DNA of 64,000 nt from Pseudoalteromonas apostichopi. GTDB taxonomy: Bacteria > Pseudomonadota > Gammaproteobacteria > Enterobacterales > Alteromonadaceae. The notes under the pieces are model-generated. The model was not told where the DNA came from. It saw nothing but the letters and a program-made list of their open reading frames with translations, and searched no databases. The position numbers and the translations under genes were made by a program. Position 1 is the stretch's first letter; every line of letters begins with the position of its first letter. The stretch spans positions 1,674,001-1,738,000 of the forward strand of contig NZ_AP028065.1 of the NCBI RefSeq assembly GCF_030297135.1. Direction: 5' to 3'. Of this stretch, positions 9,831 to 18,718 are shown one piece after another.

Positions 9831-9906
9831 AACCACAATCACTCCATTTACCTCTCTTTAAGCATACTGTTACAAAAAATAATAAAACTCATTCGTCGAT
9901 TCATAC

Positions 9907-9922
9907 TTGATACATTATAACA
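9907..9922. promoter_or_regulatory. Zur-box-like operator, copy 1
   Basis: TTGATACATTATAACA has imperfect dyad symmetry (TGATACA-T-TATAACA, 5 of 7 arm positions matching). It resembles the known gammaproteobacterial Zur box TGTTATA-N-TATAACA. It lies in the divergent region between zrgA and the ZnuD-like receptor. The second copy is identical over 16 bases. Confidence 0.6.
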
Positions 9923-9934
9923 ATTAAAGCACAA

Positions 9935-9950
9935 TTGATACATTATAACA
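9935..9950. promoter_or_regulatory. Zur-box-like operator, copy 2
   Basis: This is an exact 16-base repeat of the element at 9907, 28 bases further on, and lies 19 bases before the ZnuD-like start codon. Paired sites could let two Zur dimers bind on related faces of the helix. TTGATA within each copy could also serve as a -35 box. Confidence 0.6.
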
Positions 9951-9969
9951 TACCAAATAGTGATGCATA

Positions 9970-12396
9970 ATGAATAACATCTCAAGAGTCGCTGTCGTCA
10001 TAGCAGCGTTATTACCAGCCAGTGTCTTGGCGCAATCAATCAAAGGCGTTGTTTTAAATAACCAAGGTAAAGCAGTTGCTAATGCAACAGTTGACCTTGA
10101 AGGCTCAGATCAAAAAGTAACAACTAATGACAAAGGTGAGTTTGAAATCAGCGGGTTAAATAACGGCTTAAAAGAGCTGCATATTTCAGCCCCAGGTTAC
10201 GCTCACTTGCACCGAGATATCACACTTGCCAATGACCAAGACCACACTACAACTTTTAATCTAAAACGTTCACCCATTGAAGTTATTGATATTGAAGCAA
10301 CACCGATTCATATGTCGGCAATGGAATCTGCTTCACCAGTTAGTGTGTTATCTGGCGAGCAATTAAGACGCCAACAAGCATCAACGCTTGGTGATAGCCT
10401 TGAAAAACTACCCGGCGTTAACACAAACTTCCATGCCAAGGTTGCCAGTACCCCTGTGATCCGTGGTTTAAGCGGCCCACGTGTTTTAATAACGCAAAAT
10501 GGCCTAGATGTGAGTGATGTGTCACGTGTTGGTCCTGATCACTCAGTTGCATCTGAAGCATCAACGGCGCAGCAAATTGAAGTTTTACGTGGCCCAGCAA
10601 CTCTTTTTTATGGCAGCGGCGCAATTGGTGGTGTCGTCAACGTGGTTGATAGCCGAGTGCCAACTGACAGCACTACACGTGGCGAGTGGAACCTAGAACA
10701 TAACTCTGTAGATGAGCAAAAAATTGCTTCGTTTAATGCTACTACAGGAACAGAGTCGTTTGCCTTTTATGCTGATGCATTCTGGCGTGAATCAGACGAT
10801 TACGAAGTACCTGTAGCTGCCGATATTGACGACACCGAGCGCAGCTCAAAGTACGTAGTAGAAAACAGTAATGAAGACTCAGATGGCTTTACTGTAGGCA
10901 CTAGCTACTTATTTGAGCAAGGTTACGTTGGCGTTGCGGTTGAGCAGTTTAACCGCCAATACGGTATTCCTGGCCATACACATGGTGAAAAAGAGCATGA
11001 AGAACATGACCACGAAGAGGTGCACAGCGAAGAAGAAGCCGTTTTTGCAGACCTCGAGCAAACCAAAATCCAGCTACTTGGTGAATACAATATCGACAGT
11101 GAATGGCTAAGCAAAATTAACTTACGTGCTGGCCACACAGACTACGAACACGCTGAAATCGAACACGGTTCAGTAGGCACAACCTTCAAAAACGAAACCA
11201 ATGAGCTTCGCGTTGACATTCTGCATAGCCAATTTGATGAGTGGAATGGTGGCGTTAGCTTTCATTACAAAAAAAGTGATGTTGAAGCACAAGGCTCTGA
11301 AGCCTTCACCCCCCCTTCTGTTACTGAAAGTATTGCCTTTGCAATTATGGAAGAAAAGCATTTTGGTGATTTTTTAGTGCAATTAGGTGGCCGTGTTGAG
11401 CGAGTCACTATTGATGCTAGCAATGTGCTGTTACCAGAAATTGACGCCCATGCTCATGATGAAGAAGGCGATGAGCACAACCATGACCACGAACATGAAC
11501 ACGAAGAATCAAACTACACACGTGTATTTGATGTTGCCCAAGAGTTCACACCGGTGAGTTTATCAACAGGGGTGGTATGGGATTTTACTCCGGGTTATAA
11601 CCTTGGTTTATCGGTATCGCGTTCTGAGCGAGCTCCGTCTGCTTCTGAGCTGTTATCTTTCGGCCCACACATAGGCACAGCAACCTATGAAGTCGGTGCG
11701 CTTTTCGATACTCATGACGGTCATTTTGAGCTTTCACAAGAAGCTATTGATTTAGAAACTGCAAATAATATCGACCTTACATTTCGTAAAACCGAGGGTG
11801 ATGTTGGTTTTATCTTCAATGCATTTTACAACCAAGTAGATAACTATTATTACCAGATCAACACAGGTTTTTACGCTGAAAGCGGTCATGACCACGACCA
11901 TGGTGACGAACATAACCACGAAGATGAGCACGATCATTCATCTGAACTACCCGTTTATTTATTTAAAACAGACGATGTTGTTTTACATGGTTTTGAAGCG
12001 CAAGTTGCTTGGCAGCTAACCGACGAATTAAAAGTCGATTTATTCTCAGATTATGTACGTGCTCGCCTAAAAGACGGTGGAGATTTACCGCGTACTCCAC
12101 CACTGCGTTTTGGTACCGAGTTTAGCTATCAAACAGAGAATCTAACGGCAAATATTCACGTTACACGCTACCAAGAACAAGACCGCATAGCGCATGAAGA
12201 AACCACAACTGACGGCTACACCCTCGTTGATGCCAGCATCTCTTATGACTTATCGGTACTGAACCAAGACCTATCGCTGTATTTAAAAGGCACAAATTTA
12301 ACGGACACAGAAGCTCGCGTTCATAGCTCATTCTTAAAAAATATTGCACCACGTCCTGGGCGCAGTTTTGCGCTTGGTGTTCGCGGCTACTTCTAA
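9970..12396 (+). CDS. znuD: ZnuD-like TonB-dependent zinc receptor
   Basis: An 808-residue outer-membrane receptor with, in order: a signal peptide to about residue 21, a carboxypeptidase-regulatory-like domain (about 23-95), a TonB plug (VIRGLSGPRVLITQNG and IEVLRGPATLFYGSGAIGG), and a barrel ending in VRGYF. Three loops are extremely His/Asp/Glu rich, encoded near 10978-11035, 11446-11510 and 11884-11940. Such loops are typical of ZnuD, where they capture zinc. It sits beside zur and zrgA, behind two Zur-box-like sites, and is followed 28 bases later by an AztD-like gene. No strong ribosome binding site is evident. Zinc specificity is inferred from the loops and the context. Confidence 0.88.
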   Translation: MNNISRVAVVIAALLPASVLAQSIKGVVLNNQGKAVANATVDLEGSDQKVTTNDKGEFEISGLNNGLKELHISAPGYAHLHRDITLANDQDHTTTFNLKRSPIEVIDIEATPIHMSAMESASPVSVLSGEQLRRQQASTLGDSLEKLPGVNTNFHAKVASTPVIRGLSGPRVLITQNGLDVSDVSRVGPDHSVASEASTAQQIEVLRGPATLFYGSGAIGGVVNVVDSRVPTDSTTRGEWNLEHNSVDEQKIASFNATTGTESFAFYADAFWRESDDYEVPVAADIDDTERSSKYVVENSNEDSDGFTVGTSYLFEQGYVGVAVEQFNRQYGIPGHTHGEKEHEEHDHEEVHSEEEAVFADLEQTKIQLLGEYNIDSEWLSKINLRAGHTDYEHAEIEHGSVGTTFKNETNELRVDILHSQFDEWNGGVSFHYKKSDVEAQGSEAFTPPSVTESIAFAIMEEKHFGDFLVQLGGRVERVTIDASNVLLPEIDAHAHDEEGDEHNHDHEHEHEESNYTRVFDVAQEFTPVSLSTGVVWDFTPGYNLGLSVSRSERAPSASELLSFGPHIGTATYEVGALFDTHDGHFELSQEAIDLETANNIDLTFRKTEGDVGFIFNAFYNQVDNYYYQINTGFYAESGHDHDHGDEHNHEDEHDHSSELPVYLFKTDDVVLHGFEAQVAWQLTDELKVDLFSDYVRARLKDGGDLPRTPPLRFGTEFSYQTENLTANIHVTRYQEQDRIAHEETTTDGYTLVDASISYDLSVLNQDLSLYLKGTNLTDTEARVHSSFLKNIAPRPGRSFALGVRGYF

Positions 12397-12424
12397 AACA
12401 AAATTACAAATAAAGGAAACCTAC

Positions 12425-13816
12425 ATGACACACTTATTTAGATTAAAACTATTGGCACTGGCAATTAGTAGCACCCTGATCACCGCATGTGGTGACGCAG
12501 AAACAAATATTGTTGAAAAAGATCCTATCGAAGTTCCTGACGACAGTGGTGATGACCATGATCACAATCATGATGACGGTTATACCATTGACTCAATGGG
12601 CCGTTTAGCGGTTTTAGCAGCTGATAGCAACGAAGCGAATATTTTTGATTTAGATGACGACTCATTACTAGAAACGTTTTCGCTTATCCATGATTCAAGC
12701 TCACTAAATGTTTCACCAAACTACCGTTATGCCGTTATTGCTAACCGCAGCCAAGATTACTTAGGCTTTATTGATAGCGGTTTATGGCGCGAAAATCATG
12801 GCGACCATTTACATGACTATAAACAAGGCCCAGCATTTAGTAACTATGAGCTAACAACCGGCAGTCGCCCTACTCACATCGTTAAACATGATGGCCAAAT
12901 GGCCGTGTTTTACGATGGTAATGCCGATACAGGTACCGTTGCCTCAGTAGAAGTATTAACCGATAACGACATTGCAAACGAAACAACAACACTTACGGGT
13001 ATTCAGTACGACATCAATATGCATGGTGTTGCAGAGCCACGTGGCGAGCACCTAATTGCAACCTTGCGACGCGCTGATAGCGAAAGCACTTCTAATGCGA
13101 AAATCCTGCCGGATCAAATTGGTGTTTTCCATCTACATGATGGTGAATATGAGCTTGAACAAACAATTGAAGTTACCTGCCCTGATTTACACGGTGCAGC
13201 GCAAAACCATGATTATGTAGCATTTGGTTGTGACGACGGTGTTCTGGTAGCACACCAGCATGACGATGAATACCATGCAGAAAAAATCGCAAATATTGAA
13301 GCGGTTGGCGATTTAAGAATCGGTACTTTATATGGTCATGAATCAAGCAACAGCTTTATTGGTGTTGCATCTGGTCATGGTGGCGGAGCCGCAGTTTTTG
13401 TGAGCATCAATCCGAGCGAAGCTGAAATGGAAGCCCTAGAGTGGCAACTTGATGAAGGCGCAAGCGCTGTTTCTTACTCATTCTCAGGAAGCGGTGAGCA
13501 CTTTTTGGTTCTTGATAGCTTAGGCTTTTTAAACGTGCTTGCAGCCCATGAGCACGACGGCCACATGCACTGGGAGCTTGCAGGTAAAGTAGATATTACT
13601 GAAGAAGACATAACAGCGATGCCAGAAGGCATGAACTTTAGCATGACTGTGTCACAAAATAGCGAGTTTGCTTACGTTGCTGACCCGATTGCTCAGCACG
13701 TACTAAAAGTACATATCGAAGACCTTGAAATTGAAGGTGATCTTGAACTGACTTTTGCACCAAGCGCCATCACTTGGTTAGGTATCGCAGAAGAAAGTGA
13801 CGATCACGACCACTAA
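12425..13816 (+). CDS. AztD-like beta-propeller zinc-binding lipoprotein
   Basis: A 463-residue protein with a lipoprotein signal peptide (lipobox ITAC, Cys22 followed by Gly, predicting the outer membrane). A His/Asp-rich linker (DDHDHNHDDG) comes next and is typical of zinc-binding chaperones. Repeated propeller-like blades follow, each with a sequence such as YAVIANRSQDY or FAYVADPIAQH. The fold and context resemble AztD, a periplasmic zinc metallochaperone. His-rich patches recur, and the protein ends in DDHDH. The start is set by AAAGGA eight bases upstream. It follows the ZnuD-like receptor and is probably cotranscribed with it. It could instead be an outer-leaflet zinc scavenger. Confidence 0.75.
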   Translation: MTHLFRLKLLALAISSTLITACGDAETNIVEKDPIEVPDDSGDDHDHNHDDGYTIDSMGRLAVLAADSNEANIFDLDDDSLLETFSLIHDSSSLNVSPNYRYAVIANRSQDYLGFIDSGLWRENHGDHLHDYKQGPAFSNYELTTGSRPTHIVKHDGQMAVFYDGNADTGTVASVEVLTDNDIANETTTLTGIQYDINMHGVAEPRGEHLIATLRRADSESTSNAKILPDQIGVFHLHDGEYELEQTIEVTCPDLHGAAQNHDYVAFGCDDGVLVAHQHDDEYHAEKIANIEAVGDLRIGTLYGHESSNSFIGVASGHGGGAAVFVSINPSEAEMEALEWQLDEGASAVSYSFSGSGEHFLVLDSLGFLNVLAAHEHDGHMHWELAGKVDITEEDITAMPEGMNFSMTVSQNSEFAYVADPIAQHVLKVHIEDLEIEGDLELTFAPSAITWLGIAEESDDHDH

Positions 13817-13848
13817 GAAGTTATGTTTTATGGTATGACATAGCTCGC

Positions 13849-13879
13849 AAAGGTTGGCATTTACTGCCAACCTTTTTTA
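13849..13879 (+). terminator. Intrinsic terminator of the zinc receptor operon
   Basis: An 11-bp stem (13849-13859 with 13865-13875), loop TTTAC, and a following T-run. It begins 32 bases after the AztD-like stop. Confidence 0.85.
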
Positions 13880-13972
13880 TTCATATTTTGTAACAGACTT
13901 TCATCGCATCAGCATCGCTATTTGAAACTGAATAGTTATGATGTAACAGTTCCCAAAATAGGATGTAATCCC

Positions 13973-16900
13973 ATGAAAAAACTAACAACGTTGGCACTGG
14001 CCATGGCTGCGACACTGGCACCTTGGGCATCAGCTTACGAAACTAAAGACACGCGCTTACTGCGTTTTCCAGATATTCATAATCAAAATGTTACCTTTGT
14101 TTACGGTGGCGATATTTACATTGCTAATACGCAAACAGGCGAGAGCAAACGCTTAACTGACCATATTGGCTTTGAAACCTTTCCTAAGTTTTCACCTGAC
14201 GGTAAACGCATTGCCTTTGCAGCTGAGTACAATGGCAGCCGCCAAATTTATGTCATTAACAGCGATGGCTCAGGCTTAAAACAACTGACTTACTACAACG
14301 ATGTTGGCCCAATGCCACTACGCGGCGGTTTTGATTATCGTGTTCTCGATTGGACACCAGATGGCAAAAATGTGGTATTTCGTGCTAATCGCACACCGTG
14401 GGGTAAGCGTATGGGTCGTCCATACATGGTGCCTGCTGACGGTGGCCTTGAACAGCCTCTAGCTATTCCAGAAACGGGCGGTGGCATGCTTTCGCCAGAT
14501 GGGAGTAAATATGTTTACACGCCAATTGATCGTGAATTTCGTACATGGAAGCGCACCCGTGGCGGTCGTGCACAAGATGTCTGGGTTTACGATTTAAAAA
14601 GCAATACCTCAGAGCAGCTAACCAGTAACCGAGCTACCGATCAGCAACCAACCTGGGTTGGCGATAACATTTACTTTGTATCTGATCGTGATTACACCCT
14701 TAACCTGTATCAATACCAAAAAGGCGCTGAGCCGAAAAAACTAACCAACCATAAAAACTTTGACGTACTGTGGCCATCAGCTGGCCCAAATGCCGTTGTC
14801 TATGAAAATGGTGGCTACCTTTATCGCTTTGACCCACAAACTCAAAAAAGCACTAAGCTGAGCATTAACATTGCTGGTGTGCGTCAATATGCCATGCCGT
14901 ACACAAAAAATGTCAGCGACTTTATCGACTCAATGTCGATTTCTCATGACGGTAAACGTGCGCTCTTTACTGCCCGCGGTGAGCTATTTAGCGTACCTGT
15001 TAAACAGGGCCCAACGCGTAACTTATCTTACACAGCAAAAGGCCGCGAAATTGACGCAAGTTGGTCGCCAAATGGTCGTTATATTGCTTATATGAGCGAT
15101 GAAAGTGGCGAATACGAAATTTACTTAAAAGATCGCAGTAAAAATAATGCCACCAAGCAGCTAACCAGCAATGGAACTATTTGGCGCTTTACGCCAATTT
15201 GGTCACCAGATAGCTCAAAGCTGTTATTTGCAGATAAGAACCACACACTCTGGTGGATAGACGCAAAATCGGGTAAACAACACAAAATTGATACCAGCAT
15301 CTACGATGAAGAAGGCATTCGCCAATATACTTGGTCGCCAAATAGCGAAGACATTGTGTTTGTGAAAAACAATGAAAACCGCTATGCCTCACTGTGGCAC
15401 TACAATATTGATAAAAAGAAAGTGACTCGCTTAACGGATGAAATGACCAATGAGCAAAACCCAACTTTCTCTCCTGATGGCCAATACCTCTACTTTAGCT
15501 CAGAGCGCGACTTTAACTTAGCCTTCAGCAGCTATGAGTTTGACTACATGTTTAATCGTGCAACGCGTATTTATGCCGCTGCCGTAAATGACAGTATCAA
15601 ACCGCTTATCGCGCTACAAAGTGACGAAACAGCGATCGTCAGCGATAAACAAAAAAATGAAGACAAGAAAGCGAAAAATACCCTGCAAAGCAGCGACTTT
15701 ATGCAACGTGTAACCGCTTTAAATGCACCAGCAGGGGATTATCGCAGTTTAACGGCAGTCAAAGATGGCGTGCTAACACTGGCTAATGGCGGCCTACAAT
15801 TAATAGGCACAGCTCACGACAGCGAGCTTGAAACTGTGGCTAAAGGGGTAAGCAGCTACACTATTTCAAGCAACGGTGAACACCTGCTTGTGCATGCGGG
15901 TAACGATTACAGCTTAATTGAGCCAAAAGCAAAACAAGACCTAGCAGCAAATAAGCTAGATCTTAGTAAGATAACCTTAAAAATTGAGCCACAGATTGAA
16001 TGGCAACAAATGTATGTTGAAGGCTGGCGTACATTGCGTGATTGGTTCTACGATGAAAACCATCACGGCCAAGATTGGGACGCAATTTTAGCCAAGTATC
16101 AACCTATGGCTGATGCTATCTCACACCGTAGTGACCTAGATTACATTCTCAGTGAAATCGCAGGTGAAATAAACTCAGGCCACATTTATGTGCAGTCGGG
16201 TGATATGCCTAAAGCAGAGCGTAAAAAGCACGGCTTATTGGGTGCAAAACTTGCCAGCGATCCATCAGGATACGTAAAAATTGAGCAAATCTTCCAAGGT
16301 GAAAACTGGCATGAAGACTTCCGCTCACCACTTGGCACAACAGGGGTAAAAGCGCATAACGGCGACTTCATCATTGCCGTAAATGGCCGCTCAGTAAAAG
16401 ACGTAGCTAACTTCTACGAATTACTAGAGAACACGCAAGGCGAGCAAGTTGAGCTAGTCCTTAACAGCAAGCCGCGCAGCAAAGGTGCATGGCAAGTTAC
16501 CGTTAAGCCTGTAGCCAGCGAGCAAGGCTTGCGCTATTTAGACTGGGTTAACTCTCGTGCAGCCTACGTTGATAAGCTATCAAATGGTCGTATTGGATAT
16601 GTTCACTTACCAAATACAGCCTACGAAGGTAACCGCGCCATGTTTAAAAACTACATGCCGCAAACCACCAAAGACGCCATGATTATTGATGACCGATACA
16701 ATGGCGGCGGCTTTATTCCTGAACACATGATCACTTGGCTTGCCCGTAAACCGCTTAACTATTGGAAACGCCGTGGAGTTGAGCCAACTAAAACCCCACA
16801 ATTTGCTCATGATGGTCCAAAAGCCATGCTGATCAATGGTTACTCAAGTTCTGGCGGTGATGCTATTCCTTACTACTTCCGTCAAGCTGGGTTAGGTAAG

Positions 16901-17188
16901 CTCATTGGTACCCGTACTTGGGGTGGTTTAATTGGTATTTCGGGTAACCCAAGTCTTGTCGACGGCGGCCAAGTTATCGCGGCAACATTCCGCATTTTAG
17001 ATAACGATGGCAACTGGATCATCGAAAACGAAGGTGTCACCCCTGATATCAAGGTAGTTGACCGCCCAGAGCTAATCTACCAAGGTAAAGATCCATCGAT
17101 TGAACGTGCCGTAGAAGAGCTTTTAAAAGAGCTAAAAGACAATCCGAAAAAGCCTCTCACCGTGCCACCAGCACCGACTGACTTTTAA
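13973..17188 (+). CDS. Tricorn-like S41 protease (exported)
   Basis: A 1071-residue protein with a signal peptide (MKKLTTLALAMAATLAPWASA). Two WD40/TolB-like propeller regions follow (LTDHIGFETFPKFSPDGKRIAF and similar repeats, to about residue 560). Next come a tricorn C1-type helical region, a PDZ domain (about 765-855) and an S41 catalytic core. GYSSSGGDA at about residue 955 carries the nucleophile Ser. The family degrades peptides released by larger proteases. ATG 13973 is chosen because AGGA lies nine bases upstream and the signal peptide begins there; an in-frame upstream start at 13922 would precede it with an unlikely leader. It stands alone between two terminators. Confidence 0.92.
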   Translation: MKKLTTLALAMAATLAPWASAYETKDTRLLRFPDIHNQNVTFVYGGDIYIANTQTGESKRLTDHIGFETFPKFSPDGKRIAFAAEYNGSRQIYVINSDGSGLKQLTYYNDVGPMPLRGGFDYRVLDWTPDGKNVVFRANRTPWGKRMGRPYMVPADGGLEQPLAIPETGGGMLSPDGSKYVYTPIDREFRTWKRTRGGRAQDVWVYDLKSNTSEQLTSNRATDQQPTWVGDNIYFVSDRDYTLNLYQYQKGAEPKKLTNHKNFDVLWPSAGPNAVVYENGGYLYRFDPQTQKSTKLSINIAGVRQYAMPYTKNVSDFIDSMSISHDGKRALFTARGELFSVPVKQGPTRNLSYTAKGREIDASWSPNGRYIAYMSDESGEYEIYLKDRSKNNATKQLTSNGTIWRFTPIWSPDSSKLLFADKNHTLWWIDAKSGKQHKIDTSIYDEEGIRQYTWSPNSEDIVFVKNNENRYASLWHYNIDKKKVTRLTDEMTNEQNPTFSPDGQYLYFSSERDFNLAFSSYEFDYMFNRATRIYAAAVNDSIKPLIALQSDETAIVSDKQKNEDKKAKNTLQSSDFMQRVTALNAPAGDYRSLTAVKDGVLTLANGGLQLIGTAHDSELETVAKGVSSYTISSNGEHLLVHAGNDYSLIEPKAKQDLAANKLDLSKITLKIEPQIEWQQMYVEGWRTLRDWFYDENHHGQDWDAILAKYQPMADAISHRSDLDYILSEIAGEINSGHIYVQSGDMPKAERKKHGLLGAKLASDPSGYVKIEQIFQGENWHEDFRSPLGTTGVKAHNGDFIIAVNGRSVKDVANFYELLENTQGEQVELVLNSKPRSKGAWQVTVKPVASEQGLRYLDWVNSRAAYVDKLSNGRIGYVHLPNTAYEGNRAMFKNYMPQTTKDAMIIDDRYNGGGFIPEHMITWLARKPLNYWKRRGVEPTKTPQFAHDGPKAMLINGYSSSGGDAIPYYFRQAGLGKLIGTRTWGGLIGISGNPSLVDGGQVIAATFRILDNDGNWIIENEGVTPDIKVVDRPELIYQGKDPSIERAVEELLKELKDNPKKPLTVPPAPTDF

Positions 17189-17211
17189 TTCTTAACTGGT
17201 TGTTAAAAAGT

Positions 17212-17240
17212 AAAAACCCCGCAAAGATGCGGGGTTTTTT
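17212..17240. terminator. Bidirectional intrinsic terminator
   Basis: An 11-bp stem (17212-17222 with 17229-17239) with a GC-rich core, a 6-base loop, and A/T runs on both sides. It lies between the convergent tricorn-like protease and DEAD-box genes. Confidence 0.88.
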
Positions 17241-17247
17241 AGGGTTT

Positions 17248-18549
17248 TTAATGTTTCTTCCAGCCACTCCAAACATCGTCTTCTTGGTTGGCTTTATTTT
17301 TTTTCTTTTTCTTACCTGTTCCCGCAGGTTTCGCTACGGGCTTGTCGTTTTTAAGTGCTTGTGCGGCATCGAGGTTTGCTTGATTTACGGTAAAACCAGG
17401 GACTTCTTCGCGCTCTAAACGAAATTTATTTTTCTTTTCGATAATTTTAAAATGATGAAAGTCTTCGTAATCAATCAGTGATAACGCTAACCCAATTTCA
17501 CCGGCGCGACCACTTCGGCCAATACGGTGCATGTAATCGGCAGGGCTACGGGGTAAATTGAAATTAATCACTACAGGCAATTTAGCAATATCTAAACCAC
17601 GAGCAGCAATATCAGTGGCAATTAACACCTCAATTTCGCCATTTTTAAACTTTTCGATTACGCGAGTACGTTCACTTTGGCCCTTATCACCATGAAATAC
17701 CTGCGCATTAATACCACGCTTTTCAAGCTTACTCGCCAAGTGCCCACAATCTTTCTTTGCATTCACAAAAATCAACACTTGGCGCCATTTATGGTTTTTT
17801 ATTAAGTGCGCTAAAACAGTGGTCTTCTCACCTTTATTTACGGTAAATACACGCTGTACTAGAGTGCTTTCCTGTTTGCTTTGAACTTGTATTTCTACAG
17901 GGTCATTTAACAGCTTTTGGGTTAATAGCTTAACTTGATCTGGGAACGTCGCTGAAAACAGCATTGTTTGTTTTTTAGCGGGCATAAGTGCTAATAGCTC
18001 AGCAAGTTCTTCGGTAAAACCAAGATTCAACATGCGATCTGCTTCATCAAGCACTAAGGTGTTTACGTTATCAAGCTTAATAGCATTGCTTGAAATCAAA
18101 TCAAGTAAACGCCCTGGGGTTGCCACAATAATATCGGCACCGCCTCGCAATGCTTGCATTTGCGCATTCACCGACACACCACCGAATACCGCGACAGTTT
18201 TAATCGCACCATTAAAATTTGCAGAGTACGATTTAACGCTATCGGCCACTTGCACCGCGAGTTCTCGGGTTGGCACTAAAATAAGCCCTGATACAAAGTT
18301 ACCTTTGCCTTGTGCTTTTTTAAGTCCCTTATCTAAAAAGCACTTTTGCAACATAGGCAGAGCAAATGTCGCTGTTTTACCTGAACCTGTATTTGCTCCT
18401 GCAATTAAGTCACTACCCGCTAAAATGCTTGGAATTGCTTTTGCCTGAATAGGTGTTGGCTGGGTATATTCAAGATCAGCCAATCGAGCAAGTAGCTCTG
18501 GAATAAGGCCAAGTTCGTTGAAATTGCTAGAGTTTGCGGTTGAGGTCAT
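17248..18549 (-). CDS. DEAD-box ATP-dependent RNA helicase
   Basis: A 433-residue helicase with all the standard motifs: Q motif (PTPIQ, 31-35), Walker A (50-58), PTREL (93-97), TPGR (144-147), DEAD (168-171), SAT (199-201), ARGLD (326-330) and HRIGRSGRAG (351-360). A short basic tail (KKKKKNK) ends the protein and probably binds RNA. It resembles the RhlE branch, but tail length and absence of an RNA-recognition domain leave the subgroup uncertain. It acts in ribosome assembly or RNA turnover, often in the cold; that is family knowledge. It is monocistronic. Confidence 0.93.
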   Translation of the reverse strand: MTSTANSSNFNELGLIPELLARLADLEYTQPTPIQAKAIPSILAGSDLIAGANTGSGKTATFALPMLQKCFLDKGLKKAQGKGNFVSGLILVPTRELAVQVADSVKSYSANFNGAIKTVAVFGGVSVNAQMQALRGGADIIVATPGRLLDLISSNAIKLDNVNTLVLDEADRMLNLGFTEELAELLALMPAKKQTMLFSATFPDQVKLLTQKLLNDPVEIQVQSKQESTLVQRVFTVNKGEKTTVLAHLIKNHKWRQVLIFVNAKKDCGHLASKLEKRGINAQVFHGDKGQSERTRVIEKFKNGEIEVLIATDIAARGLDIAKLPVVINFNLPRSPADYMHRIGRSGRAGEIGLALSLIDYEDFHHFKIIEKKNKFRLEREEVPGFTVNQANLDAAQALKNDKPVAKPAGTGKKKKKNKANQEDDVWSGWKKH

Positions 18550-18693
18550 AAAAGGTGTAGGCTCATTACTAAAATAGCCTGCAATTTTAGCGTATTTATT
18601 GGCCGTTAAGTAGGGATTAGTGATTTTAAATACCTTTTAAATAACAGCAACTGGTTTATGATAATTGCTCAATATTAAAATGAGTGCTTTAAA

Positions 18694-18711
18694 GCCAACA
18701 TTTAAGTTGGC
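18694..18711 (-). terminator. Weak stem-loop after the esterase gene
   Basis: A 6-bp stem, GCCAAC with GTTGGC, around ATTTAA, beginning 8 bases beyond the esterase stop on the minus strand. The minus-strand T-run is only three bases, so terminator function is doubtful. Confidence 0.35.
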
Positions 18712-18718
18712 CATATTT

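Noticed and set aside
17200..17418. Small plus-strand gene after the tricorn-like protease
   Set aside because: It overlaps the terminator and the 3' end of the helicase gene, with no family match.
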